Translations under genes and position numbers: made by a program
Shown here: one piece after another, positions 18,782-27,565 of the stretch
How positions within the stretch are numbered: the stretch's first letter is position 1
Layout: every line of letters starts with the position of its first letter
DNA from: an uncultured Eubacterium sp.
Lineage (GTDB): Bacteria > Bacillota > Clostridia > Lachnospirales > Lachnospiraceae
Assembly: GCA_900550135.1 (NCBI GenBank)
Contig: URQO01000004.1
Span: 1-64,000, forward strand
Reading direction: 5' to 3'
Length of the DNA: 64,000 nucleotides
The notes under the pieces: generated by a model
What the model was told of the DNA's origin: nothing
What the model saw: the letters and a program-made list of their open reading frames with translations, nothing else
Database searches by the model: none

Positions 18782-19362
18782 TGGAGAGCGTGATGATATA
18801 TCTTGATTTGTTTCTTACATTTTTAAAAATAGGATTGTTTACTTTTGGTGGCGGTCAGGCAATGATTCCGCTGATACAGGAACAGGTTGTTTCAAGAGGA
18901 TGGATTTCATCAAAGGAAATGATAGACTTTATAGCAATCAGTGAAAGTACACCGGGACCATTGGCTATTAATATATCAACATATGTAGGCATGGAAACGG
19001 CAGGAGTATTAGGGGCTGTTCTGTCTACAGTTGGCATGGTATTTCCATCTTTTATCATAATTCTGGCAGTTGCCAAATTCTACGAAAAATTCAAAAAGAG
19101 CACAGCAATAACAGGAGCACTTGAAGGATTAAAACCGGCAGTAATTGCACTTATTGCTTCTGCAATTATTACTGTTGGTGAAACTGTATTTTTCCCAAAT
19201 GGTTTTAATGCCGGTCAGATTATAAATTCTCAATTTATTTTATCTATAATCATCTTTTTTATAATGTCTTTTCTATCAATTTATAAAAAAATAAATCCAA
19301 TTATTATCATTGGTTTGTCTGCCATTATGGGAATAGTGGCAGGATATACACTAAATTTATAA
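18781..19362 (+). CDS. Chromate transporter-family membrane protein, half-size subunit 2
   Basis: 193 residues from ATG 18781, which overlaps the previous stop by one base; ATG 18793 with GGAGAG upstream is the alternative. It carries the same signatures as its partner (LFTFGGGQAMIPL, SESTPGPLAINISTYVG) and about five membrane helices. It presumably forms the second half of a paired transporter. Confidence 0.88.
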   Translation: MESVMIYLDLFLTFLKIGLFTFGGGQAMIPLIQEQVVSRGWISSKEMIDFIAISESTPGPLAINISTYVGMETAGVLGAVLSTVGMVFPSFIIILAVAKFYEKFKKSTAITGALEGLKPAVIALIASAIITVGETVFFPNGFNAGQIINSQFILSIIIFFIMSFLSIYKKINPIIIIGLSAIMGIVAGYTLNL

Positions 19363-19448
19363 AAATATTTTTATTGAATATCCTTAGAATATGTTTTTTA
19401 TTTTGGACAACGAGACGGTCCTTAATATGAACGGATTTAAAAGAAAAT

Positions 19449-19477
19449 TTGACTTAAAAAAATAAACTAAATACATA
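19449..19477 (+). promoter_or_regulatory. Possible promoter of the PII-like gene leader
   Basis: TTGACT (19449-19454), 17-bp spacer, TACATA (19472-19477). The transcript would begin near 19485 and meet a terminator within 100 bases. Confidence 0.4.
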
Positions 19478-19544
19478 ATTAAATAAAGAATAATAGCATA
19501 TTGCTTGTACAATTTTAGGCGAAGTGATAGACTAGCAAGTGGAC

Positions 19545-19577
19545 AAAGGCGTTCGGGTTATTCCCGTACGCCTTTTT
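19545..19577 (+). terminator. Terminator or attenuator ahead of the PII-like gene
   Basis: Stem aaaggcg..cggg / cccg..cgccttt with one mismatched pair and a T run. It lies 90 bases before the PII-like start and 180 after the transporter genes, so it may end a leader RNA rather than the transporter transcript. Confidence 0.75.
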
Positions 19578-19666
19578 ACTTTATAAAGAGATTTATTAAA
19601 GTAAAAAATCTGCTGTGGGACTTACAGTGGAAATAAGAAAAATATATTTTAGATGGAGGTACTACA

Positions 19667-20023
19667 ATGATTATTAAAGTTGAGGCAATTATTCGTGAGG
19701 AAAAGTTTGATGAAGTTATGCATGCTTTAGATGAACTTCAGGTAAATGGCCTTACGGTATCGAAGGTTCAGGGATACGGAGCACAGAGAGGTTGTGACAA
19801 TTGGACAAAGGGGATGAAACTGGAAGTTAAAATGAAACCAAAGGTAAAAGTTGAAGTAGTTGTTTCTTCAGAAGATTGGGCTGAATTAACTGTAAATGCG
19901 ATCAAGAAAGCTGCATACACAGGTGATTACGGTGATGGTAAAATATTTACTTATGAAGTGCTTACAGCACAGAAAATTCGTACGGGAGAGACAGGCTATG
20001 ATGCAATACAGCATCAGGAGTAA
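19667..20023 (+). CDS. P-II family nitrogen-regulator-like protein
   Basis: 118 residues with the PII start (KVEAIIREEKFDEVMHALDEL), the GLTVSKVQGYGAQRG segment, KPKVKVEVVVSSEDW and the C-terminal GDYGDGKIF with RTGETG ring. PII proteins sense ATP/ADP and 2-oxoglutarate and bind targets through the T-loop. Here the T-loop reads CDNWTKGMKLEVKM and lacks the uridylylated Tyr of the RGAEYVVDF motif, so control by GlnD is unlikely. No amtB or nitrogen-fixation gene is adjacent, so the target is unknown. Confidence 0.85.
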   Translation: MIIKVEAIIREEKFDEVMHALDELQVNGLTVSKVQGYGAQRGCDNWTKGMKLEVKMKPKVKVEVVVSSEDWAELTVNAIKKAAYTGDYGDGKIFTYEVLTAQKIRTGETGYDAIQHQE

Positions 20024-20112
20024 AATGTTTACTACAATAATTAATACAGTATATTAAAATATAAATGCAATTAGTAAAAAGTAAGTTATAAAAAGATAAC
20101 AGAAAATATTTT

Positions 20113-20203
20113 AAAACCTTTAGAACATGTAATTTATTACCAAAACAGTTGGATGGAAAATCCAGATAAGTAATAAAAGACAATGTTCTAAAGGTTTTTT
20201 TAC
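20113..20203 (+). terminator. Terminator of the PII-like gene
   Basis: Arms aaaacctttagaacat (20113) and atgttctaaaggtttt (20183) plus an inner ttattac/gtaataa pair and a T run. The loop is unusually long for a simple terminator. Confidence 0.7.
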
Positions 20204-20307
20204 AATAAGAAATTCTCTGAAATTTATATTACATGAAAAAAGGTATGGATGTAAAACTACACGAAAAATGAGATATTCCACCAATAGGATTTTGATAGCT
20301 TTTTAGT

Positions 20308-20336
20308 TTGCCTAAAACAGGGGAAAATGTTATAAT
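20308..20336 (+). promoter_or_regulatory. Promoter of the degV pair
   Basis: TTGCCT (20308-20313), 17-bp spacer, TATAAT (20331-20336). Its presence shows that an in-frame ATG at 20308 is not the start of the gene. Confidence 0.7.
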
Positions 20337-20379
20337 GCATAAGAATTGTATGAAACAACGCTTTAGGAGGAATAAAAAT

Positions 20380-21267
20380 ATGGCAGACTATGTTATTAGT
20401 TGCTGTTCTACAGCAGATTTAACAGAGGAACACTTTAAAGAAAGAGATATCAAATACGTATGTTTTCATTATGAATTGGATGGAAAAGAATATGCCGATG
20501 ATTTAGGAAAGAGCATGCCGCTTGACAAGTTTTATCAGGCTATGGTAAATGGTGCCGAGACAAAAACATCTCAGGTCAATGCCAAGGAATATGAGGCACA
20601 TTTTAGAAAGTTTCTTGAAGAAGGGAAAGATGTTATTCATTTAACATTATCATCAGGTATTTCAGGAAGTATCAATTCAGCATTGGTAGCAAAAGAAATA
20701 TTAGATGAAGAATTTCCTGATAGAAAGTTATACATAATAGACTCTTTAGCAGCTTCATCAGGGTTTGGATTGCTTGTTGACAAACTGGCAGATTTGAGAG
20801 ACCAGGGAATGAACATTGATGACCTTCGTGATTGGACAGAGAAAAACAAAAGAAGAGTAAATCACTGGTTTTTCTCCACAGATTTGACTTTCTACATAAA
20901 AGGAGGAAGGGTGTCCAAAACTGCAGGACTAGTTGGAGGAATACTGGGCATTTGTCCATTACTCAATGTGGATTATGAGGGAAGACTTATACCACGTGCC
21001 AAGATAAAAGGAAAGAAGAAAGTATACAAAGCCATTGTTAAAAAAATGGAAGAGTTGGCAGATGACGGATATGAATACTCAGACAAAGTATATATGTGCA
21101 ACTCGGCCTGTATAGAAGATGCAAAGGCAGTGGCAAAACTTGTAGAAGAGAAATTTCCAAATACAAAAGGGAAAATTGAAATAAATGATATTGGAACAAC
21201 TATTGGAAGCCATACAGGACCCGGAACAGTAGCACTGTTTTTCTGGGGCAAGGAGAGAGTAGATTAA
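20380..21267 (+). CDS. DegV family fatty-acid-binding protein 1
   Basis: 295 residues from ATG 20380, with AGGAGG at 20365. DegV/FakB proteins bind a fatty acid and present it to fatty acid kinase. Signatures: CCSTADLTEEHFKER at the N-terminus, TSQVNAKEYEAHF, LSSGISGSINSA, TFYIKGGRVSKTAGLVGGILGICPLLNV, and the C-terminal TIGSHTGPGTVALFFWG. A second degV gene follows after 27 bases. No fakA kinase is visible here. Acyl specificity cannot be read from the sequence. Confidence 0.93.
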   Translation: MADYVISCCSTADLTEEHFKERDIKYVCFHYELDGKEYADDLGKSMPLDKFYQAMVNGAETKTSQVNAKEYEAHFRKFLEEGKDVIHLTLSSGISGSINSALVAKEILDEEFPDRKLYIIDSLAASSGFGLLVDKLADLRDQGMNIDDLRDWTEKNKRRVNHWFFSTDLTFYIKGGRVSKTAGLVGGILGICPLLNVDYEGRLIPRAKIKGKKKVYKAIVKKMEELADDGYEYSDKVYMCNSACIEDAKAVAKLVEEKFPNTKGKIEINDIGTTIGSHTGPGTVALFFWGKERVD

Positions 21268-21294
21268 AAATACTACATTAGAATGGAGAAAAAC

Positions 21295-22167
21295 ATGAAA
21301 GTAGCAATTTTAACAGATAGTAATAGCGGTATAAGTTTAGAAGAAGTCAAACAGCTTGGTGTTCATATGATTTATACCCCCATTATTATAGAAGGAGAGA
21401 CAAGATACGCAGAGGAAGGTCTTACTCAGGAAAAGTTTTACGAAGCGTTGATGGCAGACAAAAATATTACAACATCTATGCCATCTCCCGGAGACGTAAT
21501 GTCGAAATGGGAAGAATTATTGGAAGAGTATGATCAGGTTGTGTACATTCCGCTATCCAGTGGATTAAGCAATTCAGCAAATGTGGCAATTCAGCTATCA
21601 GACGAATATGACGGCAAAGTTCAGGTTGTAGATGATCATAGAATTTCTGTTACAATGAGACAGTCTGTACTTGATGCAAAGTGGATGGCTGATCAGGGAA
21701 AAGACGCAAAAGAAATAAAGGAAGCGTTGGAAAAAAATGCTTACAATTCAGTTATTTTCCTTACAGTAGAAGATCTTAAATATCTGAAAAAAGGCGGACG
21801 TGTAACACCTGCAGCTGCGGCACTTGGTGCAGTACTTAATATAAAGCCGGTGCTTACAACTGTTGGTGGCAGTTTTGAGGCCGTTGACAAGGTACGTGGC
21901 ATGAAAAAAAGTATGACAAAAGTACTTGATGGTGCTGAAGATTTTATGAACAAAATGCTTGAAAATTATGATATTAGTAAGATAAGAGTAGGTGCGGCCG
22001 GATCATTCCAGACCCAGGAAGGTGCAGATGAGTGGTACGCAAAGGTCAAAGAAAGATTTACAAATGTAACAGATGTTTACTATGATTCGTTATCATTGGT
22101 AGTAGGAGTTCATACAGGCCCTGATGCAGCAGGAATTGGTGTAAGTGTTATCTTAAGAGATAAATAA
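21295..22167 (+). CDS. DegV family fatty-acid-binding protein 2
   Basis: 290 residues from ATG 21295 (TGGAG 7 bases upstream; the ATG at 21283 overlaps that site). It has the same fold signatures as the gene before (TDSNSGISLEEVKQLGV, SMPSPGDV, LSSGLSNSAN, LKYLKKGGRVTPAAAALGAVLNIKPVL, VGVHTGPDAAGIG) but is clearly diverged. Two DegV paralogs in tandem suggest different acyl chains, as known for FakB1 and FakB2. Confidence 0.93.
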   Translation: MKVAILTDSNSGISLEEVKQLGVHMIYTPIIIEGETRYAEEGLTQEKFYEALMADKNITTSMPSPGDVMSKWEELLEEYDQVVYIPLSSGLSNSANVAIQLSDEYDGKVQVVDDHRISVTMRQSVLDAKWMADQGKDAKEIKEALEKNAYNSVIFLTVEDLKYLKKGGRVTPAAAALGAVLNIKPVLTTVGGSFEAVDKVRGMKKSMTKVLDGAEDFMNKMLENYDISKIRVGAAGSFQTQEGADEWYAKVKERFTNVTDVYYDSLSLVVGVHTGPDAAGIGVSVILRDK

Positions 22168-22168
22168 A

Positions 22169-22423
22169 ATGAGTTATAAATATTTTGAAAATAAGGAATG
22201 CGAATATTTTCCATGTCATAAAGGAGCAAATCCTGACAATTTTAACTGTTTATTTTGTTATTGCCCTTTGTATGCTTTGGGAGAAGAATGTGGAGGTAAT
22301 ACAACCTATTTGGAAAATGGTGTAAAAGATTGTAGCAATTGCACATTTCCTCATAACAAAGATAATTATAACAAGATCATGGAAAAACTAGGCAAAGTTG
22401 TTGAAATAACAAAGAAACAATAG
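22169..22423 (+). CDS. Small cysteine-rich domain protein
   Basis: 84 residues with ten cysteines arranged CEYFPCHK, NCLFCYCPLYALGEECGG and DCSNCTFPHNK. This matches the 'cysteine-rich small domain' family seen in clostridia and archaea, sometimes fused to cobalamin-related or DegV-type genes. It begins one base after the degV stop. Probably binds metal or an Fe-S cluster; function unknown. Confidence 0.8.
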   Translation: MSYKYFENKECEYFPCHKGANPDNFNCLFCYCPLYALGEECGGNTTYLENGVKDCSNCTFPHNKDNYNKIMEKLGKVVEITKKQ

Positions 22424-22441
22424 AATCAGATAAAATAATAA

Positions 22442-22507
22442 AAACGTGTTGAAACATATATATGTTTGCCAAATATCTGGTAAATAAATATGTGTTCCAA
22501 CACGTTT
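22442..22507 (+). terminator. Hairpin at the end of the degV operon
   Basis: Perfect 10-bp stem aaacgtgttg / caacacgttt enclosing a second aaacata/tatgttt hairpin. The T tract is weak, so termination is inferred. Another stem, agaatgt/acattct, lies at 22592-22613, ahead of ttgtttt. Confidence 0.5.
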
Positions 22508-22655
22508 CTTATTAAATAAAAAACGTTCCACTTGGTATGCATACTGGTGCGAGAAGAAAGATAGTTGCGTGGCAACACGTACTGGGTGAGTAGAATGTTG
22601 CAAGCTACATTCTTTGTTTTAACTGTAAAATATTTCGTGACTATTTGAGGATAAA

Positions 22656-24308
22656 TTATAAATAGTATTTAAAGGTCTTGCTCCATTTTCCGGAACCGTA
22701 CCTGTTATAGCCTTTCACCCTAAAATAATAACTGCGATGTTTTTTACCCTTTACAGTTTTAAAAGTTGTTTTTTTACTGTTTTTTATAATCTTTCTCACA
22801 ATGTTTTTCTTGAATTTTTTGTCAGTGGAATACTGAATTGTATATCCGGATTTGTATGCAGATTTCCCTTTTGTCCAACTGATTTTTGCATACTTTGAGG
22901 TTTTATAAAAATCAGTAATGGTTGGAACTTCAGGAATAGGTCTTTTAGCTGTTTTTAATGAAGTTGTTTTACTCCATTTTCCGTTTCCAATATTGGTTTT
23001 GTAAGCCCTTATTGAAAAATAATACTTTTTGTTAAAAGAAAGATTGTTTATATTGCAACTTGTGGAAGTCTGATTTTTCACAAGTTTATATTTTACATTT
23101 TTCTTAAACTTTTTGTCTGTAGAATATCTGATGTAATATCCGGTTACATTTTTTTGAATATTCCAGCTTAGTTTCGCTGAGTTGAGGTCGCGGGTTGCTA
23201 CAGATGTTTTTTCCTGTCCCGGTAAAATCATAAAAGTTGTGCTACATGTACTTAAATATTTTGTACCGTTTGCTACGATTTTTACTTTTCCAAAACCTGC
23301 ATACTTGTTTGAACTATAGTATATTCTATATTGATTTGCAGGAACAACTTTACCACCTACAATAAGAGCAACGCCTGGGTTAAATGCCTTTCCGGTACTA
23401 CGGTAAACATTGTTAGTCAATGCAATTGTTCCTTTACTGATGGAAATATATTTTTTACTTTCAGTGTTAGGAGTTGAAATTTTTCCATTTTTAAAATAGA
23501 AAACCACATCCTTTTCTGAAGTACGGTATACTTTAACAAAACGTCGTGCCAGCTTTTTTAAAACAGAATCACGTGGCAAAATAGCATCAGCTTTTCTTGA
23601 AGAAGAAATGATGGCATAGCTTGGATTAACCGCATCTAAAAAGGCGGCACTTGAAGATGAACCTGCACCATGATGCCCAACTTTTAAAACATCAGCCTGA
23701 AAGTTGTATCCCTGGGTCATCAGAAGAGACTCAGTTGTTGCAGGCAAATCGCCGGTTAAAAGAAGTGATTTGCCACCACAGGTTACTCTTAATACAATAC
23801 TACATTCATTGTAAGTGGAACCCTTTGAACCGTCGTAAATAACAGTAACTACAGCATCTCCCAAATTCCAGGCTTCACCTTCAATAGGATTTCTGTAAGG
23901 ACATCCTTCATTTTTTACACTTCTAATAAAATTACTATAGTGAGTGTTTGCTTTAGTGCATGGAGAATAAACAACTTCTCCGATGTGGTATTTGTCAAAA
24001 ATAAGATTAAAATTTCCTACATGGTCGCCGTCGGGATGTGTGGCAACAACATAGTCAATTTTATTGTCAGGAATATCCAATTTGGAAAGATAATCCATAA
24101 CCAGATGTTTGTTCTCAGGTGGACCTGAATCCACAATCATATAATGTCCCTGGCTGCTTAACACTAAAGCATCACCTGACCCAACATAAATAGCGTGAAA
24201 TGTCATTTCAGTATCTTTTGCCTGAGTATTTATGGTAAAGATGCAGCATACAAATGCTATCACTATAAAAAGCGTTAAGTTTTTTAATACGTTAAAAAAG
24301 TGTTTCAT
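22656..24308 (-). CDS. Secreted ComEC-like metallo-beta-lactamase-fold hydrolase with Fn3 domains
   Basis: 550 residues. A signal peptide (KHFFNVLKNLTLFIVIAFVCC) is followed by a metallo-beta-lactamase fold (about 30-270) resembling the C-terminal domain of ComEC. It has DSGPPENKH, THPDGDHVGN, NECSIVLRV, LLLTGDLP and VGHHGAGSSSS. Two Lys-rich Fn3 domains (about 365-455 and 460-550) follow, each with 'IRYSTDKKFKKN'-type motifs. ComEC-like secreted hydrolases are presumed to cut nucleic acids or phosphoesters outside the cell. Substrate unproven. The gene is oriented opposite to its left neighbour. Confidence 0.87.
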   Translation of the reverse strand: MKHFFNVLKNLTLFIVIAFVCCIFTINTQAKDTEMTFHAIYVGSGDALVLSSQGHYMIVDSGPPENKHLVMDYLSKLDIPDNKIDYVVATHPDGDHVGNFNLIFDKYHIGEVVYSPCTKANTHYSNFIRSVKNEGCPYRNPIEGEAWNLGDAVVTVIYDGSKGSTYNECSIVLRVTCGGKSLLLTGDLPATTESLLMTQGYNFQADVLKVGHHGAGSSSSAAFLDAVNPSYAIISSSRKADAILPRDSVLKKLARRFVKVYRTSEKDVVFYFKNGKISTPNTESKKYISISKGTIALTNNVYRSTGKAFNPGVALIVGGKVVPANQYRIYYSSNKYAGFGKVKIVANGTKYLSTCSTTFMILPGQEKTSVATRDLNSAKLSWNIQKNVTGYYIRYSTDKKFKKNVKYKLVKNQTSTSCNINNLSFNKKYYFSIRAYKTNIGNGKWSKTTSLKTAKRPIPEVPTITDFYKTSKYAKISWTKGKSAYKSGYTIQYSTDKKFKKNIVRKIIKNSKKTTFKTVKGKKHRSYYFRVKGYNRYGSGKWSKTFKYYL

Positions 24309-24348
24309 AATTTTTTACTATTATCAGAACATGCCATTTAATGTGCTG

Positions 24349-25146
24349 TTATTTGGAAACAGATTCTAAATATGCTCTTTCAAGATAATAATATGTCCTC
24401 CTTAATATAATCCAAAAAATAATAACATCTAATACAAGAAAAGCTTCAAAAACATATCCTAAAGTCATTAAAGCCCCAAAGTCTGAGCCAATCCAAAAGA
24501 TAAATACCAAAAGAATCTGAAGGGCTGTGGCTGCAAACCATGTAATCTTGCCCCATTTTCTTTCGTCTCTGCAACAAATATCTGAACACATTGAAAACAG
24601 ACCACGTGTAAACAGATATGTAGTAGCCACAATGGATGCTATGTAAGCAATGCCAAGAAACATAGCTGTGTTACATAACAAAAGTCCGTTTAAAACAAAT
24701 GGTAATGACTTTAATATTATGCGCAGTATAATTCCGCAAAATGCACATAAAGAACAAAAAATGAATTTTTTATTCACTTTTTTTAATAAAACACATGCAA
24801 TAAAAATTAAAATAAAGCCAATTAAATCACTGAAAATATCAACATGAATGTTATCATAAAAAACTTTATCTATAACTTTTGCGGAAGTTGAAGCACTGCT
24901 TGTGGTGGTTTCTGACTGAACCAAAGGTGCCTTGTCAGAATCAGATGAATTGTCAATAAACTTATATGTACATTTAGCACCATAGTTTGATGCAATATTG
25001 TAATACTGAAACTCTCCAATCACATCTTTTGTATTGTCGTATGTATGTGGATATGTAAAAGGTGTTTTCACATCCACATCCAATGCAAGAAAAATAAATC
25101 CCATTATTAGAAAAATAAAAGCTATTTTAAATTTTGATTTTGTCAT
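24349..25146 (-). CDS. Hypothetical membrane protein
   Basis: 265 residues. One N-terminal helix (FKIAFIFLIMGFIFLALDV) is followed by an extracellular Ser/Thr-rich segment (about 60-95). Five more hydrophobic helices (about 105-255) follow, joined by a cytoplasmic Cys-rich loop (CSDICCRDERKWGK). No family recognised. It is 40 bases upstream of the ComEC-like hydrolase on the same strand, so they may be co-transcribed. Confidence 0.65.
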   Translation of the reverse strand: MTKSKFKIAFIFLIMGFIFLALDVDVKTPFTYPHTYDNTKDVIGEFQYYNIASNYGAKCTYKFIDNSSDSDKAPLVQSETTTSSASTSAKVIDKVFYDNIHVDIFSDLIGFILIFIACVLLKKVNKKFIFCSLCAFCGIILRIILKSLPFVLNGLLLCNTAMFLGIAYIASIVATTYLFTRGLFSMCSDICCRDERKWGKITWFAATALQILLVFIFWIGSDFGALMTLGYVFEAFLVLDVIIFWIILRRTYYYLERAYLESVSK

Positions 25147-25267
25147 AAGACCTCCTGAATGTTCCTACAAGAACAAAAATATGCATAAAAATAATTATAT
25201 ATTAAATATAGGTAGAAATGCAATATGACGAAGAATGAAAAACTATGAAAAAGTTGAATTATTTACA

Positions 25268-25295
25268 TTGTAAAATGGTGTAAGTGTAGTATAAT
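25268..25295 (+). promoter_or_regulatory. Promoter of the L,D-transpeptidase gene
   Basis: TTGTAA (25268-25273), 16-bp spacer, TATAAT (25290-25295), with AAGGAGG ahead of the start at 25334. Confidence 0.65.
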
Positions 25296-25333
25296 GAAAG
25301 GGATTTTACCAGAAAATTCAAGGAGGAAATTAG

Positions 25334-26773
25334 ATGAAGAAAATATTTACAAAAAGTATTTCGATGCTTCTTATTATTACAATGATACTTGGCGGTATAC
25401 TTGTAAGCACAACAAAAGAAGTAAAAGCAGATAGCAAGGCATATACAATTAAGGTAAACCTTGGTACAAACTGCACAACAATTTACAAAAATGGAAAAGC
25501 AATAAAAGCAATGATTTGTTCTCCAAGTAATGAAACACCTACAGGAACATTTTATATGCCTGTAAAATACAGATGGCATGATATGATTGGAAACTGTTAC
25601 GCACAGTATTGCTCAAGAATTTGTCCTGAGATTTTATTCCATTCAGTATGGTATTACAAAAAAGGTGACAAATCTTCAATGTCAGTAGCAGCTTACAACG
25701 TTATGGGACAGAAAGCATCTCACGGATGTGTAAGACTATTATGCAAGGATGCAAAATGGATTTACGATCATTGTGCAGTAGGTACAAAGATTGTTATTTT
25801 CTGGGGAAAGAAAAAAGATGATCCATTAAAGAGACCTGGTTTTACACGTATTACAAATGGAAAATTTACAGACTGGGATCCAACAGATCCGGATCCAAAG
25901 AATCCATATAGAAAGAAAGTGCCAACTCTTACAGTAAACAAAACTACTGTTGAATTTGGTACAAATGTAAAAGCTATTGATTTGGTTACAATAAAAGACA
26001 GTGCCGGAAACAAAATGTCAAAGAAATCAAAGAAGATTAAAGTTAAAGGAAAGATTAACACAAAGAAACTTGGCACATACAAAGTTAAATTTACAGTAAA
26101 GGGAAAAGTTGGAAAGACACTTAAGAAAACTGTAAAATTTAAAGTTGTAGATACAAAGAAACCTACATTGAAAGGTGTAAAAAACAAAACTAATGTAGCA
26201 TTAAACAACAGGATTGATTTATTATCAGGAGTTTTTGCAAAGGCTGCAACAGGAAAAAACCTTACATCAAAAGTTAAGACTGCTGTAACATACAAAGGTA
26301 AAAAAGTAACAGCTAAGAAAAACAAAATTACATTTAAAAAGGTTGGTACATACAAAGTTACATATACTGTAAAGGGTGACAATAAAAAGTCAGCAAAGAA
26401 AACAGTTACATACAAAGTTGTAAATCATAGTGTTAAGTTCTATTTAAAGCATAAGAAAGTAACTATTGAACAGGGAACTGCATTTGATTATTTGGAGCAG
26501 GTAAAGAGCCTTAAGTCATATAAGGGAAAAGATCTTAGTGTAAAGAAATATGTTACATATACAGATAGTGTTGATATGACAAAGCCTGGAACATACACTG
26601 TTACATACAAGGCTCAGTATAAAGATAAGTCATACACAGCAGTAACTAAGACACTTACAGTTGTAGTAAAAGAAAAGGCACAGCAGCCTACACAACCTGA
26701 ACAGCCAACTACACCAACAAATCCAAGTGGTGAAAACGCAAATGATTCAACAGGCTGGACAGAAAATTACTAA
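25334..26773 (+). CDS. Secreted L,D-transpeptidase (YkuD) with Ig-like domains
   Basis: A signal peptide (KKIFTKSISMLLIITMILGG) precedes a YkuD catalytic domain (about 35-165). The domain ends in ASHGCVRLLCKDAKWIYD, where His about 130 and Cys about 132 form the active site. Then come three or more Lys-rich Ig-like (DUF5011-type) repeats of about 85 residues and a Pro/Thr/Gln-rich tail. L,D-transpeptidases make 3-3 peptidoglycan cross-links or attach proteins to the wall; the repeats could bind the wall. It heads a cluster with the thioesterase gene 20 bases downstream. Confidence 0.9.
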   Translation: MKKIFTKSISMLLIITMILGGILVSTTKEVKADSKAYTIKVNLGTNCTTIYKNGKAIKAMICSPSNETPTGTFYMPVKYRWHDMIGNCYAQYCSRICPEILFHSVWYYKKGDKSSMSVAAYNVMGQKASHGCVRLLCKDAKWIYDHCAVGTKIVIFWGKKKDDPLKRPGFTRITNGKFTDWDPTDPDPKNPYRKKVPTLTVNKTTVEFGTNVKAIDLVTIKDSAGNKMSKKSKKIKVKGKINTKKLGTYKVKFTVKGKVGKTLKKTVKFKVVDTKKPTLKGVKNKTNVALNNRIDLLSGVFAKAATGKNLTSKVKTAVTYKGKKVTAKKNKITFKKVGTYKVTYTVKGDNKKSAKKTVTYKVVNHSVKFYLKHKKVTIEQGTAFDYLEQVKSLKSYKGKDLSVKKYVTYTDSVDMTKPGTYTVTYKAQYKDKSYTAVTKTLTVVVKEKAQQPTQPEQPTTPTNPSGENANDSTGWTENY

Positions 26774-26793
26774 AATTTCAGTAAGAGGCAAAA

Positions 26794-27501
26794 ATGTATT
26801 CATATAAAACAACAGTAAGCTTTAGTAAAATTGACAAAAATGGAAAAATGCCATTATATGAAGTGCTTAGATACTTACAGGATTGCAGCACATTTCAATC
26901 TCAAAGTCTGGGCATAGGTCCGGAGTACCTGCTTGCGCACAAAAGAGCATGGATACTTTTGGCGTACAAGGTACAATTATTAAAAGATATAAAATATAAC
27001 GAACAAATAGAAATAGGAACATCTGCATTAAAGTTTGATAAGGTTATGGCAACAAGACAGTTTTTTATAAAAGACGGTAGTGGTGAATTTGCTGTAAAAG
27101 CGGAATCAATATGGAGCCTTTTAGACTTAGAAAGTCGTATGCCAACAAGAATCAATCAGGAAGATGTAGTAAAATATGGCTGCGAAGAAATGTTTGAAAG
27201 TATTAAGCCAACAAGAAAAATAAGATTCTCACAGGAGAAAGAGATTCTTGGGAGTATTGTGGTACCAAATACATATATCGACATAAATGGTCATATGAAC
27301 AATACCAATTATGCACGTATTGCACAGCAATTTTTGCCTGACGATTTTAAATACAATCAGGTGGAAATAGTATACAGCAAGGAGGCTCTTGAAAAAGAGA
27401 CAATTGTGTGTGCGTTACACAAAGAAAGTGATGGTGTGGGCGTTACCCTTGAAAATCATGCAGGGGAACCTTTCACACTGATAAGGTATAAAAATATCTA
27501 A
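26794..27501 (+). CDS. Acyl-ACP thioesterase
   Basis: 235 residues forming a double hotdog fold. Start YSYKTTVSFSKIDKNGKMPL, then LQDCSTFQSQSLGIGPEYL and SIWSLLDLESRMPTRI. The C-terminal half contains DINGHMNNTNYARI, whose Asn and His are the expected catalytic residues of FatA/FatB-type bacterial thioesterases. It releases free fatty acids from acyl carrier protein. Free acids could be recycled through the DegV proteins encoded upstream, which is inference only. Confidence 0.88.
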   Translation: MYSYKTTVSFSKIDKNGKMPLYEVLRYLQDCSTFQSQSLGIGPEYLLAHKRAWILLAYKVQLLKDIKYNEQIEIGTSALKFDKVMATRQFFIKDGSGEFAVKAESIWSLLDLESRMPTRINQEDVVKYGCEEMFESIKPTRKIRFSQEKEILGSIVVPNTYIDINGHMNNTNYARIAQQFLPDDFKYNQVEIVYSKEALEKETIVCALHKESDGVGVTLENHAGEPFTLIRYKNI

Positions 27502-27565
27502 TTTTGACAAAAGCAGTTTGCAGAAGTCTGTAAACTGTTTTGTCGCTTTATTGGAGGAATATTCA

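Noticed and set aside
18227..19362. Chromate resistance operon
   Set aside because: The family motif is clear but there is no chrB-type regulator or reductase; the native substrate is unknown, so resistance is not claimed.
20308..20379. Longer N-terminus for the first DegV protein
   Set aside because: The ATG at 20308 lies upstream of the -10 box (20331-20336); the AGGAGG-linked ATG at 20380 gives the normal DegV start.
22569..22578. gtggcaacac, a match to the integrase arm motif far from the element
   Set aside because: A single copy inside a small hairpin (cgtg/cacg), without the second direct copy or an att site; a 10-mer match by chance is plausible.
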